This document shows, one piece after another, positions 1 through 8,199 of a stretch of 41,777 nt of DNA. This DNA comes from Halarchaeoplasma sp046498385. Its GTDB lineage: Archaea > Thermoplasmatota > Thermoplasmata > Halarchaeoplasmatales > Halarchaeoplasmataceae. Each line of letters opens with the position of its first letter. Position 1 is the stretch's first letter. The translations under genes were made by a program, and so were the position numbers. Location of the stretch: assembly GCA_046498385.1 (NCBI GenBank), contig JAWOAU010000037.1, positions 1 through 41,777 of the forward strand, read 5' to 3'. The notes below the pieces were generated by a model that had not been told where the DNA came from, did not search any database, and was given only the letters and a program-made list of their open reading frames with translations.

Positions 1-752
1 TTTTTGATATTATCAACACCTAACCTCTTTTTAACTCTTGAAAAAAGAGGTATCAATGCAAAGTAAGGTGGTCTAATATCCGTTATTTTGAAGTCTAAAA
101 TAACTTTATCAGCAGTGGCTATAACGTAGATGACCTTGTACCTAATTCTTTTCCATTCACTTTCATCGAATTCTCTTCCTCTGCTTTTTTCCAGAAATTT
201 TCTCCAACCATTTTTTACCCAGTAACCATCAGAGTAAATTATACCGTTGAAATTAACATCGGTATTCCTCAGTTTTTCTAACGAGATACTACCTTTCTCC
301 TGGTCATATTTCCATAGTGTGGATGGACAGGCAGTTCTGGTTTTTTTACCCAGATCACCGGTTAATATTTCACCCGCAGTTCGTGTGTTGAACAAACTGG
401 TCTTTGAGTTATATCGTGTATAGAATAGCTTGTCTAAAAATTCATCACTGTAATTATTACTGCCTGTTACACCGACGATATCATCGGTGTAGTAGGTATT
501 ACAAGCATCGTTACTACACTGCCAATAATTTACCGGGATCTCTATAGTTTCATAGCTGGATAGTACATACCGTTTTCTACTTTTGTTGATATGCAGTTTA
601 GATCCACATTCATTGCAATGCGATGGGCTGATCACCTTAAACAGGGGCAAAAGATCACCATTGTAATTTATTAGAGGTAGATCTTTCACGATCTTTCCGT
701 TTTCAACACGCCTAGCTTCCTTTTTGTTTATCCTGACATTTCCCTTAACCAT
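1..752 (-). CDS. Transposase, N-terminal part (runs off left edge)
   Basis: An open frame of 250 codons starts at an ATG at 752 and has no stop before base 1, so the C-terminus lies outside the window. The protein has a four-cysteine zinc finger (C46, C49, C79, C84 in a CNECG...CSNDAC arrangement), then a helical region around residues 110-150, then a strand-rich segment containing YSDGYW. Its D175 would be the first catalytic Asp of a DDE/RNase H-like transposase. It is followed by a VIYVIATADKVILDFKI strand pair. This order (zinc finger, HTH-like helices, DDE core) is typical of archaeal IS transposases, but I cannot name the IS family. An in-frame TGA about 30 bp upstream supports this start. 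No second catalytic residue can be confirmed because of the truncation. Confidence 0.6.
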   Translation of the reverse strand, partial: MVKGNVRINKKEARRVENGKIVKDLPLINYNGDLLPLFKVISPSHCNECGSKLHINKSRKRYVLSSYETIEIPVNYWQCSNDACNTYYTDDIVGVTGSNNYSDEFLDKLFYTRYNSKTSLFNTRTAGEILTGDLGKKTRTACPSTLWKYDQEKGSISLEKLRNTDVNFNGIIYSDGYWVKNGWRKFLEKSRGREFDESEWKRIRYKVIYVIATADKVILDFKITDIRPPYFALIPLFSRVKKRLGVDNIK

Positions 753-802
753 CCAGAGCCCTAAATGTAAATATGCTTCTCATTTAAAAAAATTTGGTTA
801 AA

Positions 803-862
803 TGAGCATGCCTGGATTGGGTTCTGGATGGCAAAAAAAAGCCATCTCTCCAGACATGCTCA
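803..862. repeat. 60-bp interrupted palindrome, possible element end or terminator
   Basis: The arm TGAGCATG at 803-810 pairs with CATGCTCA at 855-862. Inside it CTGGA (812-816) pairs with TCCAG (849-853), and GATGGC (827-832) pairs with GCCATC (841-846) around a run of eight A. Read on the minus strand, the loop is eight T after a GC-rich stem. It lies between the transposase start and the end of the uracil-DNA glycosylase gene. It could terminate the minus-strand operon or be part of the neighbouring insertion element. The sequence CTCATTTAAA also occurs on both sides (779-788 and about 880-889). Confidence 0.55.
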
Positions 863-880
863 CTGAACCCTACTTCTTTC

Positions 881-1663
881 TCATTTAAACAACTTTTCCC
901 GAAGATAATAAAAAGTCTCCCACATCTCTTCCATGATCTCACCGTTAGGAAGCATAGAAGCAGGATGAGGCTCGCTTTTTTCAACTTTTTGAAATCTAAC
1001 ACAGCTTTTCCAGTCACCTTTACAGTACAGCTCGACCCACTTTCTTTCTATTTTCGCTTCTTCGTAAAATCTCTTCATTGGGCATAAAGGGTACCATTTA
1101 CATACACTTAAAAATATTTTCAATTTATTGTAATCCGCAAACATCTCTTCTTTGTGAGAATCATCGTAAAGTAGTGATGCCGGATGCGGAAGAGGATATA
1201 CCTTTATATCATGTACTAGAAACAGTTTTCCAATTACACGTGGAAAATCACCTTCAAATTTCAAGCTGTATTTATTGAAAATATACCGTGTAGCGTAATA
1301 GCCCATAGGTACAAGTATAGCCGGGTTCACAAAACGAATCTCTTCATCTAGATACTCCGAACATGCATCGATCTCATTTTGTTTCGGTTTCCTGTAACCC
1401 GGCAGCATACATTTGATAAGATTTGTCATGTATATTTCTTCCCTAGATACTCCTGCATTTTTCAACAAATTATCCAACACTTTGCCAGACGGTCCAATGA
1501 ACATCCTCCCCACTTTGTTTTCTTTCTCTCCCGGGGCTTGAGCTATAAGCATAACCCTGGCATCCCTGTTTCCTTCTCCCAATAACCTGTTGTTACTGGT
1601 ATCTTGAAGTTGGCATTTTTCACACCCTTTGATTTTCCTATTTAACTCATAGATGCTTTCCAA
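881..1663 (-). CDS. Family 4 uracil-DNA glycosylase with extra Cys-rich C-terminal domain
   Basis: It removes uracil arising from cytosine deamination in DNA, the first step of base excision repair. Family 4 hallmarks are visible: motif A around AQAPGEKE (residues 41-48), the catalytic-loop motif HPAS at 160-163, and the four [4Fe-4S] ligands at C14, C17, C85 and C101, exactly as spaced in known family 4 enzymes. The family is usually about 190-220 residues. This 260-residue protein has an extra C-terminal domain from about residue 188 with four more cysteines (C188, C194, C214, C221), WVELYC and HPASMLP. That domain could bind zinc or another cluster (inference). Its start overlaps the end of the upstream methyltransferase gene by 17 bp, so the two are probably co-transcribed. 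Confidence 0.9.
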   Translation of the reverse strand: MESIYELNRKIKGCEKCQLQDTSNNRLLGEGNRDARVMLIAQAPGEKENKVGRMFIGPSGKVLDNLLKNAGVSREEIYMTNLIKCMLPGYRKPKQNEIDACSEYLDEEIRFVNPAILVPMGYYATRYIFNKYSLKFEGDFPRVIGKLFLVHDIKVYPLPHPASLLYDDSHKEEMFADYNKLKIFLSVCKWYPLCPMKRFYEEAKIERKWVELYCKGDWKSCVRFQKVEKSEPHPASMLPNGEIMEEMWETFYYLREKLFK

Positions 1664-2297
1664 TTTTTCTCCTCCCTTTGATGACTACGAAAGATCCCTC
1701 TCCGTATCCTTCTTTCATCCCTTCGACTTCACTAATAGAATCCAAACTATGAAACATAGTTTGAACATAGCTGAAGTCAGAAAAACCAGCTTCTTTCAAC
1801 AATTGGACTACCTCGTTCACAGAAAAAAATTCAGCTTCTTTGTAGAAAACATTTTTGTCTTTTTCACTTTGATATTTTTTTCCAATCTGACTATCCTTAT
1901 CTATAAAACCGATTATGATAGCTCCACTCGGCTTCAATATCCTTTTAGCTTCTTTCAATGCCTGCTTTATATCATCGAAAAAACATATCGTGGTGACTAT
2001 GAGTACGAAATCGAACTCTGAGTTTTTGATCGGAAGGTTCTCTCCCACGCCTTTTATCACTTGAATACCTCTTTTTTTCGCAAGTCTCAGCATATCTGTT
2101 GACGGGTCAACCCCAACGGGGATGGAAAAAGGTTCGGAGAACTTACCACTTCCAACACCGACCTCTATACCTTTTCCCCTTTTCGGCAACAGCTTCCCTA
2201 CGGCTAGTAACTCTGACTTATAAATCACTTTATTTCTATCGAACCACATCTCATAACGATCACTGTTTTCATCGAATGGTTTTGCCTTGATATTCAT
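1647..2297 (-). CDS. Class I SAM-dependent methyltransferase (Methyltransf_11 type)
   Basis: This is a small-molecule or general methyltransferase of the class I Rossmann fold. Motif I is visible as EVGVGSGKF (about residues 46-54). GVDPS and an acidic/aromatic motif near ADF-type strand FDFVLIVTTICFFDD follow, then LKPSGAIIIGFID as the strand 5 region. The length of 216 residues is normal for the UbiE/Methyltransf_11 group. No substrate can be deduced. It sits between a second methyltransferase gene and uracil-DNA glycosylase on the same strand. The 17-bp overlap with the latter suggests coupled translation. Confidence 0.8.
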   Translation of the reverse strand: MNIKAKPFDENSDRYEMWFDRNKVIYKSELLAVGKLLPKRGKGIEVGVGSGKFSEPFSIPVGVDPSTDMLRLAKKRGIQVIKGVGENLPIKNSEFDFVLIVTTICFFDDIKQALKEAKRILKPSGAIIIGFIDKDSQIGKKYQSEKDKNVFYKEAEFFSVNEVVQLLKEAGFSDFSYVQTMFHSLDSISEVEGMKEGYGEGSFVVIKGRRKIGKHL

Positions 2298-2321
2298 ATC
2301 ATCACTTAAATCCGATGGCGG

Positions 2322-2897
2322 TCAATCATCTGGTTTTATGAATTTGAATACACATCCATGAGAGAGCTTTTCGTCATGCGCTATCTCTCTACATATCTTT
2401 TCGTCGAATGAAAACCTTTCTTCCTTTATCTCCCCCTTAACATCCTCGCTATTCATGCCCTTGAATTCACCCATGGGAAAATCATCCTCAGTGTGTTTCG
2501 GATAAACAATGAGTTTTCCTCCCTGTTTTAGAACTCTAAAGACTTCCCTGTAAAGTTTCCTCCTTTTACCTTTCTCAAAGTAGTGGAGTATATCAAATAG
2601 AAGAACATAATCGATAGACATGGATTCAAATTTTAAGTTGAGCCCATTGAAATTCTTTATGGTTTTAATGTTCGTCAACCCATGTTTCGATCCCTTTTCC
2701 AATATCTTGGAAAGCGGTTCTTCCCTTTTGTCAACTGCATACACCGTACCGATTTTACCAACAACCTTAGCTGCTGGAATAGAATAATGTCCGTACCCTG
2801 CGCCGAAATCCAGTACTGTATCACCCGGTTTTATCCCTACCCTTTGAAGAAATTCAGGTCCGTCTTTTCTTTCCCATATCTCCATTTCATCCAACAT
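2322..2897 (-). CDS. Class I SAM-dependent methyltransferase
   Basis: This Rossmann-fold methyltransferase has 191 residues. Motif I is VLDFGAGYGHYSIP (about residues 28-41), the acidic residue ending strand 2 is in YAVDKREE, and post-I strands IDYVLLFDILHYF and LKQGGKLIVY follow. The N-terminal IWERKDGPEFLQRVGIKPGDTV resembles UbiE/PCMT-like family members that precede the SAM site with a short helix. The substrate is unknown. It lies 24 bp upstream of the next methyltransferase and 18 bp downstream of the radical SAM gene, so it belongs to the same minus-strand operon. It is not closely similar to its neighbour, so it is not a recent duplicate. Confidence 0.78.
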   Translation of the reverse strand: MLDEMEIWERKDGPEFLQRVGIKPGDTVLDFGAGYGHYSIPAAKVVGKIGTVYAVDKREEPLSKILEKGSKHGLTNIKTIKNFNGLNLKFESMSIDYVLLFDILHYFEKGKRRKLYREVFRVLKQGGKLIVYPKHTEDDFPMGEFKGMNSEDVKGEIKEERFSFDEKICREIAHDEKLSHGCVFKFIKPDD

Positions 2898-2915
2898 ACT
2901 TTAACCCTATTTCAT

Positions 2916-3866
2916 TCAATCCAATTTCCTCATATAGAATCTTTCCCCTTTGAATTCCGTTTCTATCAATTTTCCTTCGTGAATCAGCTCATGCACCGCA
3001 GTCCAGCTTTCATTGGACTTTGACAGCAATTTATCTACTTGTCTCTCTCTCATAGGATGTACAGAGGTGATGCTCAGAAGATCTTCTTTTACATCTCCCG
3101 ATGTAGCAAAGCTGTCTCCTTCATAACCGATGATGTACTCAACGTCTATCCCTGTTTCTTTGAAGATATTATATGCTTCGTTGATCTTGCTTTCTGTAGG
3201 TGCTTCTGCCCATCCCTCGGCTGGTGGTCGTGTGGGTATGGAGAGATAGCTTTTATCCACCCCTATACCGTATATGGTTTCAGCGATCTTTTTCAACTCC
3301 TCAGTCTCGTCATTTACACCCTTTATAATCATAGTTTCAGTGTTCAATTCGCCGGAGTAAACGTAAGCGAAATCATACATGCCTTCAATTGTACCATCTA
3401 AATCTAGTTCTTTGTGGGGTCTGTTTACTTTCTTCCAGATGCTGCGGGTAACTGCATCGATTTTCAACGACACCCAGTCAGCCTTTGAAACCTCAACCCT
3501 AACCTGTTCATCTTCTATAAGCGAAGCGTTGGAAATAACAGCTATCTTGTGTCCGAATTCTTTAACCGTTTCTATCTCTTCACCAAGATGTATGTCCAAC
3601 GTTGGCTCTCCGTCAGGTACGAAGGTGATATAATCGATGGTTTCATCATTCGCCACCGCACTTTTCATTTTCTTCTTCACACCCTCAACTACCTCATCTA
3701 CCGTGTAAAATTTCTTTCTATCCATATGCATATCTATGGTCCTACCCAACTGGCAGTAAATACAGGAATAGGTGCATATCTTGGGGGGTATGTTGTTGAT
3801 ACCCAAGCTTTGACCTAAACGTCTGGAGGGGACAGGGCCGTATGCTATTTTCTTCTCCATGCTCAT
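2916..3866 (-). CDS. Radical SAM protein, COG0731 (TYW1-like) family
   Basis: It carries the radical SAM cluster motif CxxxCxxC at C31, C35 and C38, preceded by the family signature GPVPSRRLGQSLGIN (10-24). A conserved GEPTLD stretch follows at about residue 110. COG0731 proteins are annotated as wyosine-synthetase-like Fe-S oxidoreductases. Many members are not the true TYW1, so the substrate is uncertain. The last ~70 residues form a helical domain (SITSVHPMRERQVDKLL...AVHELIHEGKLIE) that looks like a winged-helix add-on. The start can be M1 or M3. It overlaps the stop of the upstream NuoB-like gene by 4 bp (ATGA), indicating translational coupling. Confidence 0.8.
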   Translation of the reverse strand: MSMEKKIAYGPVPSRRLGQSLGINNIPPKICTYSCIYCQLGRTIDMHMDRKKFYTVDEVVEGVKKKMKSAVANDETIDYITFVPDGEPTLDIHLGEEIETVKEFGHKIAVISNASLIEDEQVRVEVSKADWVSLKIDAVTRSIWKKVNRPHKELDLDGTIEGMYDFAYVYSGELNTETMIIKGVNDETEELKKIAETIYGIGVDKSYLSIPTRPPAEGWAEAPTESKINEAYNIFKETGIDVEYIIGYEGDSFATSGDVKEDLLSITSVHPMRERQVDKLLSKSNESWTAVHELIHEGKLIETEFKGERFYMRKLD

Positions 3867-4279
3867 AGAAAGTGACCTCCCATTCTGTCAAAGGTGGCCT
3901 CCGATCTCAGCGTGCAGCCGGGCATATACATAGTATCGGGTATGTAATTACTAGGGTTGTTAGTATTGTAAAAATCCCAGTACATTTCACCAGTAATCGT
4001 CGATGAGCTAAAAGTAATAATCGCCTCTAGTTCTGCCATGTGCTTATTAACGCGTTGGACCCTATAAATAGATTTTTTGATCCGGTACTCAGCGATGAAA
4101 AGAGCGTCAGCATCTCGTGGGTTCCCAACGGCAATCATACCGATCCTTTCCATATTCCATTTTAATCGTACAAATGGGGCAAGATCATTAGCGAACCTGC
4201 AGGAGTTGAACTTGTTGAATATCAAGATAGCTTTTATGAGTTTCTTCATCTTTTTTGGATCGTGACTCAAATTATCCAA
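3863..4279 (-). CDS. Degenerate NuoB/EchC-like (hydrogenase small-subunit fold) protein
   Basis: The protein follows the pattern of the small [NiFe]-hydrogenase/complex I subunit (EchC/NuoB) over its whole length: FNSC near residue 27, VGNPRDADALF (51-61, the 'GSPRHADVLLV' equivalent), IYRVQRV, AIITFSS and YMPGCTLRSEA (118-128, the 'YVPGCPPRPEA' equivalent). In functional homologues four cysteines hold the proximal/N2 [4Fe-4S] cluster. Here C27 and C122 remain, but the partner of C27 is A30 and the third ligand is a serine in the run at 91-93. So a normal cluster is unlikely. No large subunit is encoded nearby. It may be a structural or regulatory relic, or bind something else. It is divergent from the formate dehydrogenase operon and coupled to the radical SAM gene. 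Confidence 0.6.
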   Translation of the reverse strand: MDNLSHDPKKMKKLIKAILIFNKFNSCRFANDLAPFVRLKWNMERIGMIAVGNPRDADALFIAEYRIKKSIYRVQRVNKHMAELEAIITFSSSTITGEMYWDFYNTNNPSNYIPDTMYMPGCTLRSEATFDRMGGHFL

Positions 4280-4355
4280 CTCCTTCTTGTGATCTGAGAG
4301 TACTCGACAGTATATACTAAAGGGATGAAATGATAATCAGATTACAAAACAAGAC

Positions 4356-4399
4356 ATATTTATAGTTTTGGAAAACCAAATTTTTTTTGGGTGGCTAAA
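4356..4399 (+). promoter_or_regulatory. Formate dehydrogenase promoter with two DtxR-like operator boxes
   Basis: A TATA-like CATATTTATAG (4356-4366) is followed by a palindrome TTTGG-AAAA-CCAAA at 4367-4380. A second, weaker box TTTGG-GTGG-CTAAA follows at 4386-4399, 19 bp further on. Both would sit between TATA box and transcription start, where a bound repressor blocks initiation. The same box pair and spacing occurs at 10199-10231 and 11232-11264. Related boxes flank the feoA promoter. DtxR-family binding is inferred. Confidence 0.6.
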
Positions 4400-4420
4400 T
4401 AAATGATTGCTAACCGTAAA

Positions 4421-4460
4421 GTATTTGAATAACAAATACCTGAGTAATTGTATGTTATTC
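4421..4460 (+). promoter_or_regulatory. Mutually exclusive hairpins in formate dehydrogenase leader
   Basis: GTATTTG (4421-4427) pairs perfectly with CAAATAC (4433-4439). GAATAACA (4427-4434) pairs perfectly with TGTTATTC (4453-4460). The two stems share bases, so only one can form at a time. They lie in the presumed 5' leader, about 40 bp before the mvhD start. A switch-like role is inference; AT-rich leaders give such pairs by chance fairly often. Confidence 0.3.
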
Positions 4461-4500
4461 TATGGTACACAGACGGTTAAAGGAAAAAGAGGTGTTTAAG

Positions 4501-4920
4501 ATGTCTGTTTTTGAGCCAAGGATAGTTGGTTTTCTATGCAACTGGTGCTCCTATGCCGGAGCGGACCTGGCTGGTACAAATCGTTATCAGTATTCACCTA
4601 ATTTTTTACCGGTGCGTGTGATGTGTTCAAGCAGAGTCGACACCGGTTTCATATTGAGAGCATTATTACAAGGGGCAGATGGTGTACTAGTTGCAGGCTG
4701 TCATCCCGGTGATTGTCATTACCAAACAGGAAATTTGTACACAAGAAGGAGGATCATGATGCTCAAAAAGCTACTGGAGGTCATCGGCATAGAGCCAGAA
4801 CGATTGAGATTGGAATGGATCTCCGCATCGGAAGGCAATAAGTTTGCCGTGGTGGTCGATGAGTTCGTGGAAGAAATCAAAGAGCTCGGTCCAAGTCCTA
4901 TGAAGGAGGTAAAAACATGA
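4501..4920 (+). CDS. mvhD: MvhD-like [2Fe-2S] electron-transfer subunit
   Basis: MvhD/FlpD proteins pass electrons between a hydrogenase or formate dehydrogenase and heterodisulfide reductase HdrA. The family pattern is clear: FLCNWCSYAGADLAG near the N-terminus, RVMCSSRVD in the middle, and GVLVAGCHPGDCHYQTGN. These supply the five conserved cysteines of the iron-sulfur site. I chose the ATG at 4501 because AAAGAGGTG lies 7 bp upstream. An upstream in-frame ATG at 4462 would add 13 residues without a good ribosome site. The stop overlaps the fdhA start (ATGA). Its position as first gene with fdhA/fdhB resembles methanogen formate-Hdr complexes, but no hdr gene is in the window. Confidence 0.88.
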   Translation: MSVFEPRIVGFLCNWCSYAGADLAGTNRYQYSPNFLPVRVMCSSRVDTGFILRALLQGADGVLVAGCHPGDCHYQTGNLYTRRRIMMLKKLLEVIGIEPERLRLEWISASEGNKFAVVVDEFVEEIKELGPSPMKEVKT

Positions 4921-6941
4921 TCGATTACGAGTCAACGATATGTCCTTACTGCGGCTGCGGCTGTGGGATAAACCTAGTGATAAAGGACGGTAAGATCATC
5001 GGCCAGGAACCATGGAAAGAGCATCCCGTCAATGAGGGAACGAACTGCCCAAAAGGAAGGAACGCCTATCAATTCCTCAATTCTGAGGATAGATTGAAAA
5101 AACCATTGGTACGAAAAGATGGAGAGCTAAAAGAGACCACATGGGATAATGCCTTGGATACCATAACAGATAAACTAAAGGATGTAAAACCCGAACGTTT
5201 TGGTCTTCTCGCATCCGGTAAGAACACTAACGAAGATGCGTATGTTCTTCAGAAATTTGCTAGAGTGGTCATGGGCACCAATAATATCGAGTACTGCGGG
5301 AGATTATGTCATTCTCCAACGGCATCCGGCCTCGGTCCTACTGTTGGATCGGGTGTGATGCCAACATCTGAATTGGATATAGAGACGTCAGACTGTATAA
5401 TCCTCGCCGGTGTCAATATAAAGGAAAATTTTCCCATGTTGGCCATGAGAGTGATAAGAGCAAAGAAAAAGGGAGCTACGGTTATAGTGATAGATCCAAG
5501 AAAGAACGCCACCGCTAGATATCTAGGAGATATTCATCTACAGTTGAAATCCGGGACTGACGTGGCCGTTTTGAACGTCATGATGAAGATAATATTAGAC
5601 CAGGGCCTAGAGGATACTGCCTTTATAGAGTCCCGAACCACAGGTATCGAAGAGTTACGTGAGCACCTTTCCTCTCTAGAGATGGAAGAGATGGAATCTA
5701 TCTCAAAGGTACCTGTCGATAAGCTAGAGGAAGCTGCACTCCGCTTTGCTGAAGCCGAGAGAGGATGTATCATCTTCAATCAGGGTGTGAACCAGCAGGT
5801 CACCGGGACCGACAACGTGAAGGCGGTAGCCTCCTTAGCCTTAATCACGGGACAGTATGGAAAACCAGGAACAGGTGTGTGCCCAACAAGGGGGCAGATA
5901 AACGGGGAAGGTGTAGGTGAGATGGGTTGTTTGACTGTGTTCTATCCGGGATTTAAAAGAGTTAGTGAAGAAGTAGCCCATGAATTTGGAGAAATATGGG
6001 GTGTGAAAGACCTGCCTTCAGAACCCGGTTACACATACATCAAGATGCTTTATGAAACGGACATCCTTTATATAGTGGGTACCAACCCCATGATGTCAGC
6101 ACCTGATGTGAACAACGTAAGGAAAGCACTTGAAGATAAGGACCTGCTTATTGTTCAGGATATATTTCTCACGGAGACAGCAGAACTAGCCGATGTGGTC
6201 CTTCCGGCGGCCACATGGGTTGAGAGAGAAGGTGTCCATGCATACGTGGACAGGAGAGTGCAGAAGATAAACAAGATAGTAGATGCCCCAGGTGATGCTA
6301 AACCCGACTGGATTATCACTTGTATGTTGGCTGAAAAGATGGGCTATAAAGAGTATTTTGATTATACTTCTTCTTCTGAAATACTTGACGAGATAGGTCG
6401 AGCTTTTCCTGCATATGCGGGTATAGACTATCAAAGGTTAGAAGAAAACCCCGGTGGTCTATTGTGGCCCTGCCCAAATAAAGATCATCCAGGTACTGAG
6501 ACTTTCTTCACTGAAAAATTCAATACTCCTGATGGTTTAGGACACCTCCAGGTGGTTCACCATAAGCCCCCGGCGGAGGCACCAGATAACGATTATCCAT
6601 ATGTCCTCACAACGGGAAGGAGTATATTCCACTATCATACAGGCAGTATGAGTAGAAGAACACCTAGACTGGACAAAGAAGAACCTAAAGCCTTCGTCCA
6701 AATCAATCCTTCAGTTGCCTCTGAGAGAGGTATAAAAGACAAAGACATGATAACCTTGAAAAGCAGACGGGGCTCCATCAGGATAAAGGCAAGGATAACA
6801 AATGATGTTCAAGAAGGTTTATTGTTTGTCCCCTTCCATTTCGCTGAGGCGTGCGCCAATGTTCTTACGAACCCGGAATTAGATCCTAACAGCGGAATGC
6901 CCGAATACAAGATATGTGCCGTTAAACTGGAGGTGAAATGA
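4917..6941 (+). CDS. fdhA: Formate dehydrogenase catalytic (alpha) subunit
   Basis: This molybdo/tungsto-pterin oxidoreductase of 674 residues oxidises formate to CO2. The N-terminal [4Fe-4S] motif is C9, C12, C16 and C44 (CPYCGCGCG...NCPKG). The active-site ligand is C131 in GRLCHSPT, so this is the cysteine rather than the selenocysteine form. Pterin-binding blocks follow (ITGQYGKPGTGVCPTRGQINGEG split over residues 305-330, VGTNPMMSAPD, DIFLTETAELADVVLPAA), and the C-terminal beta-barrel carries FVPFHFAEACANVLT. It overlaps mvhD by 4 bp and fdhB at its stop, so the three are translationally coupled. With an F420-type beta subunit downstream, the electron acceptor is probably F420 and/or, through MvhD, an Hdr complex. 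Confidence 0.93.
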   Translation: MIDYESTICPYCGCGCGINLVIKDGKIIGQEPWKEHPVNEGTNCPKGRNAYQFLNSEDRLKKPLVRKDGELKETTWDNALDTITDKLKDVKPERFGLLASGKNTNEDAYVLQKFARVVMGTNNIEYCGRLCHSPTASGLGPTVGSGVMPTSELDIETSDCIILAGVNIKENFPMLAMRVIRAKKKGATVIVIDPRKNATARYLGDIHLQLKSGTDVAVLNVMMKIILDQGLEDTAFIESRTTGIEELREHLSSLEMEEMESISKVPVDKLEEAALRFAEAERGCIIFNQGVNQQVTGTDNVKAVASLALITGQYGKPGTGVCPTRGQINGEGVGEMGCLTVFYPGFKRVSEEVAHEFGEIWGVKDLPSEPGYTYIKMLYETDILYIVGTNPMMSAPDVNNVRKALEDKDLLIVQDIFLTETAELADVVLPAATWVEREGVHAYVDRRVQKINKIVDAPGDAKPDWIITCMLAEKMGYKEYFDYTSSSEILDEIGRAFPAYAGIDYQRLEENPGGLLWPCPNKDHPGTETFFTEKFNTPDGLGHLQVVHHKPPAEAPDNDYPYVLTTGRSIFHYHTGSMSRRTPRLDKEEPKAFVQINPSVASERGIKDKDMITLKSRRGSIRIKARITNDVQEGLLFVPFHFAEACANVLTNPELDPNSGMPEYKICAVKLEVK

Positions 6942-8191
6942 TGTCTGCCGAGATGTACCTAGCGAAGGCTTCCGACGAGAATATGTGTGAGAAAGGCGAA
7001 GATGGTGGGGCTGTCACTTCACTACTGAGATACCTATTAGAAAATGGCATTGTAGGAGCAGTGTTAACTATAAAGGCTAGAAATGGGAACAGATATGATG
7101 GGGTACCTACGTTGATAGATGACCCTGAAGATCTGACCGATACCGCTGGTTCTTTACACTGTACCACTCCGAATATAGCTCGTTTTGCAAGAGAGTATCT
7201 TGAGGAGATATCTGAAAAGAAGATAGCTGTGGTCTGTAAACCGTGTGATGCTAGAGCGATAATAGAGCTTGCTAAGAGGGAGCAACTCAACCGTGACGAT
7301 CTTACCTTGATAGGATTGAATTGTACGGGTTCAATCTCACCCGTAACGGCAAAAAAGATGATGAAAGACGAATTCTATGTTGAACCTTCAGAGGTGATAA
7401 AAGAGGATATTGACGAGGGGTTCCTCACTATCACCTTTAAGGACGGAAATACAAAAACAAAAGAGTTGAAGGAACTAGAAGAAAACGGTTACGGCCGTCG
7501 TGAGAACTGCAGGAGATGTAATATAAACATACCTAGGATGGCAGATATTGCCTGTGGAAAATGGGGTGCTGAGGAAGATGAAGATATGACCTTTATAGAG
7601 ATATGTTCGGATAAAGGTTCAGATTTGATTAATAGTGCGATAGAGGGGGGCTATATTCAGATACAGAAACCAAGTACACAAAACATCCGCACTAGGGAAG
7701 AAAAAAACAATGCGGAGATTGGACGAGCAAATGAACAGCGGAAAATTGATTTTGGACCGATAGAGGCTCTAGATATCAGGGAGAGATTGAATTATTGGGT
7801 AGAAGAGTTCAACAAGTGCATAAAGTGCTACGGATGTAGAGATGCGTGTCCCTTGTGTTACTGTGAAGAATGTATACTAGAACCTAACAGAGAATTCATC
7901 GGAATTGGGAGGATACCCCCAGACACATTGTTTCCGCTGACTAGGCTTTCTCATATTGCAGATTCCTGTGTGAATTGCGGCCAGTGTGAAGAAGTGTGCC
8001 CAATGGATTTGCCGTTGTCAAAGCTTTTTTCATTTCTGAATGATAGATTATCCGAGATGTTCGACTATACACCCGGTGAAAACATGGATGATACACCTCC
8101 ATTAGCATCTTTCCATGAAAATGAAATTAACATAGAGGATACGATCCTAGATGTTACCTCTTTATCCATCGAGAAATCGAAAGAGAATTAA
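6941..8191 (+). CDS. fdhB: F420-dependent formate dehydrogenase beta subunit
   Basis: This FrhB/FdhB-family protein carries FAD, binds coenzyme F420 and accepts electrons from FdhA. The N-terminal FrhB domain shows KGEDGGAVTSLLRYLLENG (about 18-36), VCKPCDARAI and GLNCTGSISP. CRRCN follows at about residue 189. The C-terminal half adds two ferredoxin-type clusters, CIKCYGCRDACP and CVNCGQCEEVCP. The start is either ATG at 6938 (overlapping the fdhA stop) or the adjacent ATG at 6941. The latter has better spacing from GGAGGTG at 6929-6935. About 45 acidic residues at the C-terminus after the second cluster look like a lineage-specific tail. It is followed by mobA 8 bp later. Confidence 0.92.
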   Translation: MSAEMYLAKASDENMCEKGEDGGAVTSLLRYLLENGIVGAVLTIKARNGNRYDGVPTLIDDPEDLTDTAGSLHCTTPNIARFAREYLEEISEKKIAVVCKPCDARAIIELAKREQLNRDDLTLIGLNCTGSISPVTAKKMMKDEFYVEPSEVIKEDIDEGFLTITFKDGNTKTKELKELEENGYGRRENCRRCNINIPRMADIACGKWGAEEDEDMTFIEICSDKGSDLINSAIEGGYIQIQKPSTQNIRTREEKNNAEIGRANEQRKIDFGPIEALDIRERLNYWVEEFNKCIKCYGCRDACPLCYCEECILEPNREFIGIGRIPPDTLFPLTRLSHIADSCVNCGQCEEVCPMDLPLSKLFSFLNDRLSEMFDYTPGENMDDTPPLASFHENEINIEDTILDVTSLSIEKSKEN

Positions 8192-8199
8192 TAGATACT

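Noticed and set aside
784..1017. Minus-strand 77-codon frame over the end of the uracil-DNA glycosylase gene
   Set aside because: It lies in another frame of the clearly real glycosylase and includes the long hairpin; there is no protein-like pattern.
4917..6941. Selenocysteine in FdhA
   Set aside because: The active-site codon position reads Cys (C131 in GRLCHSPT), with no in-frame UGA.
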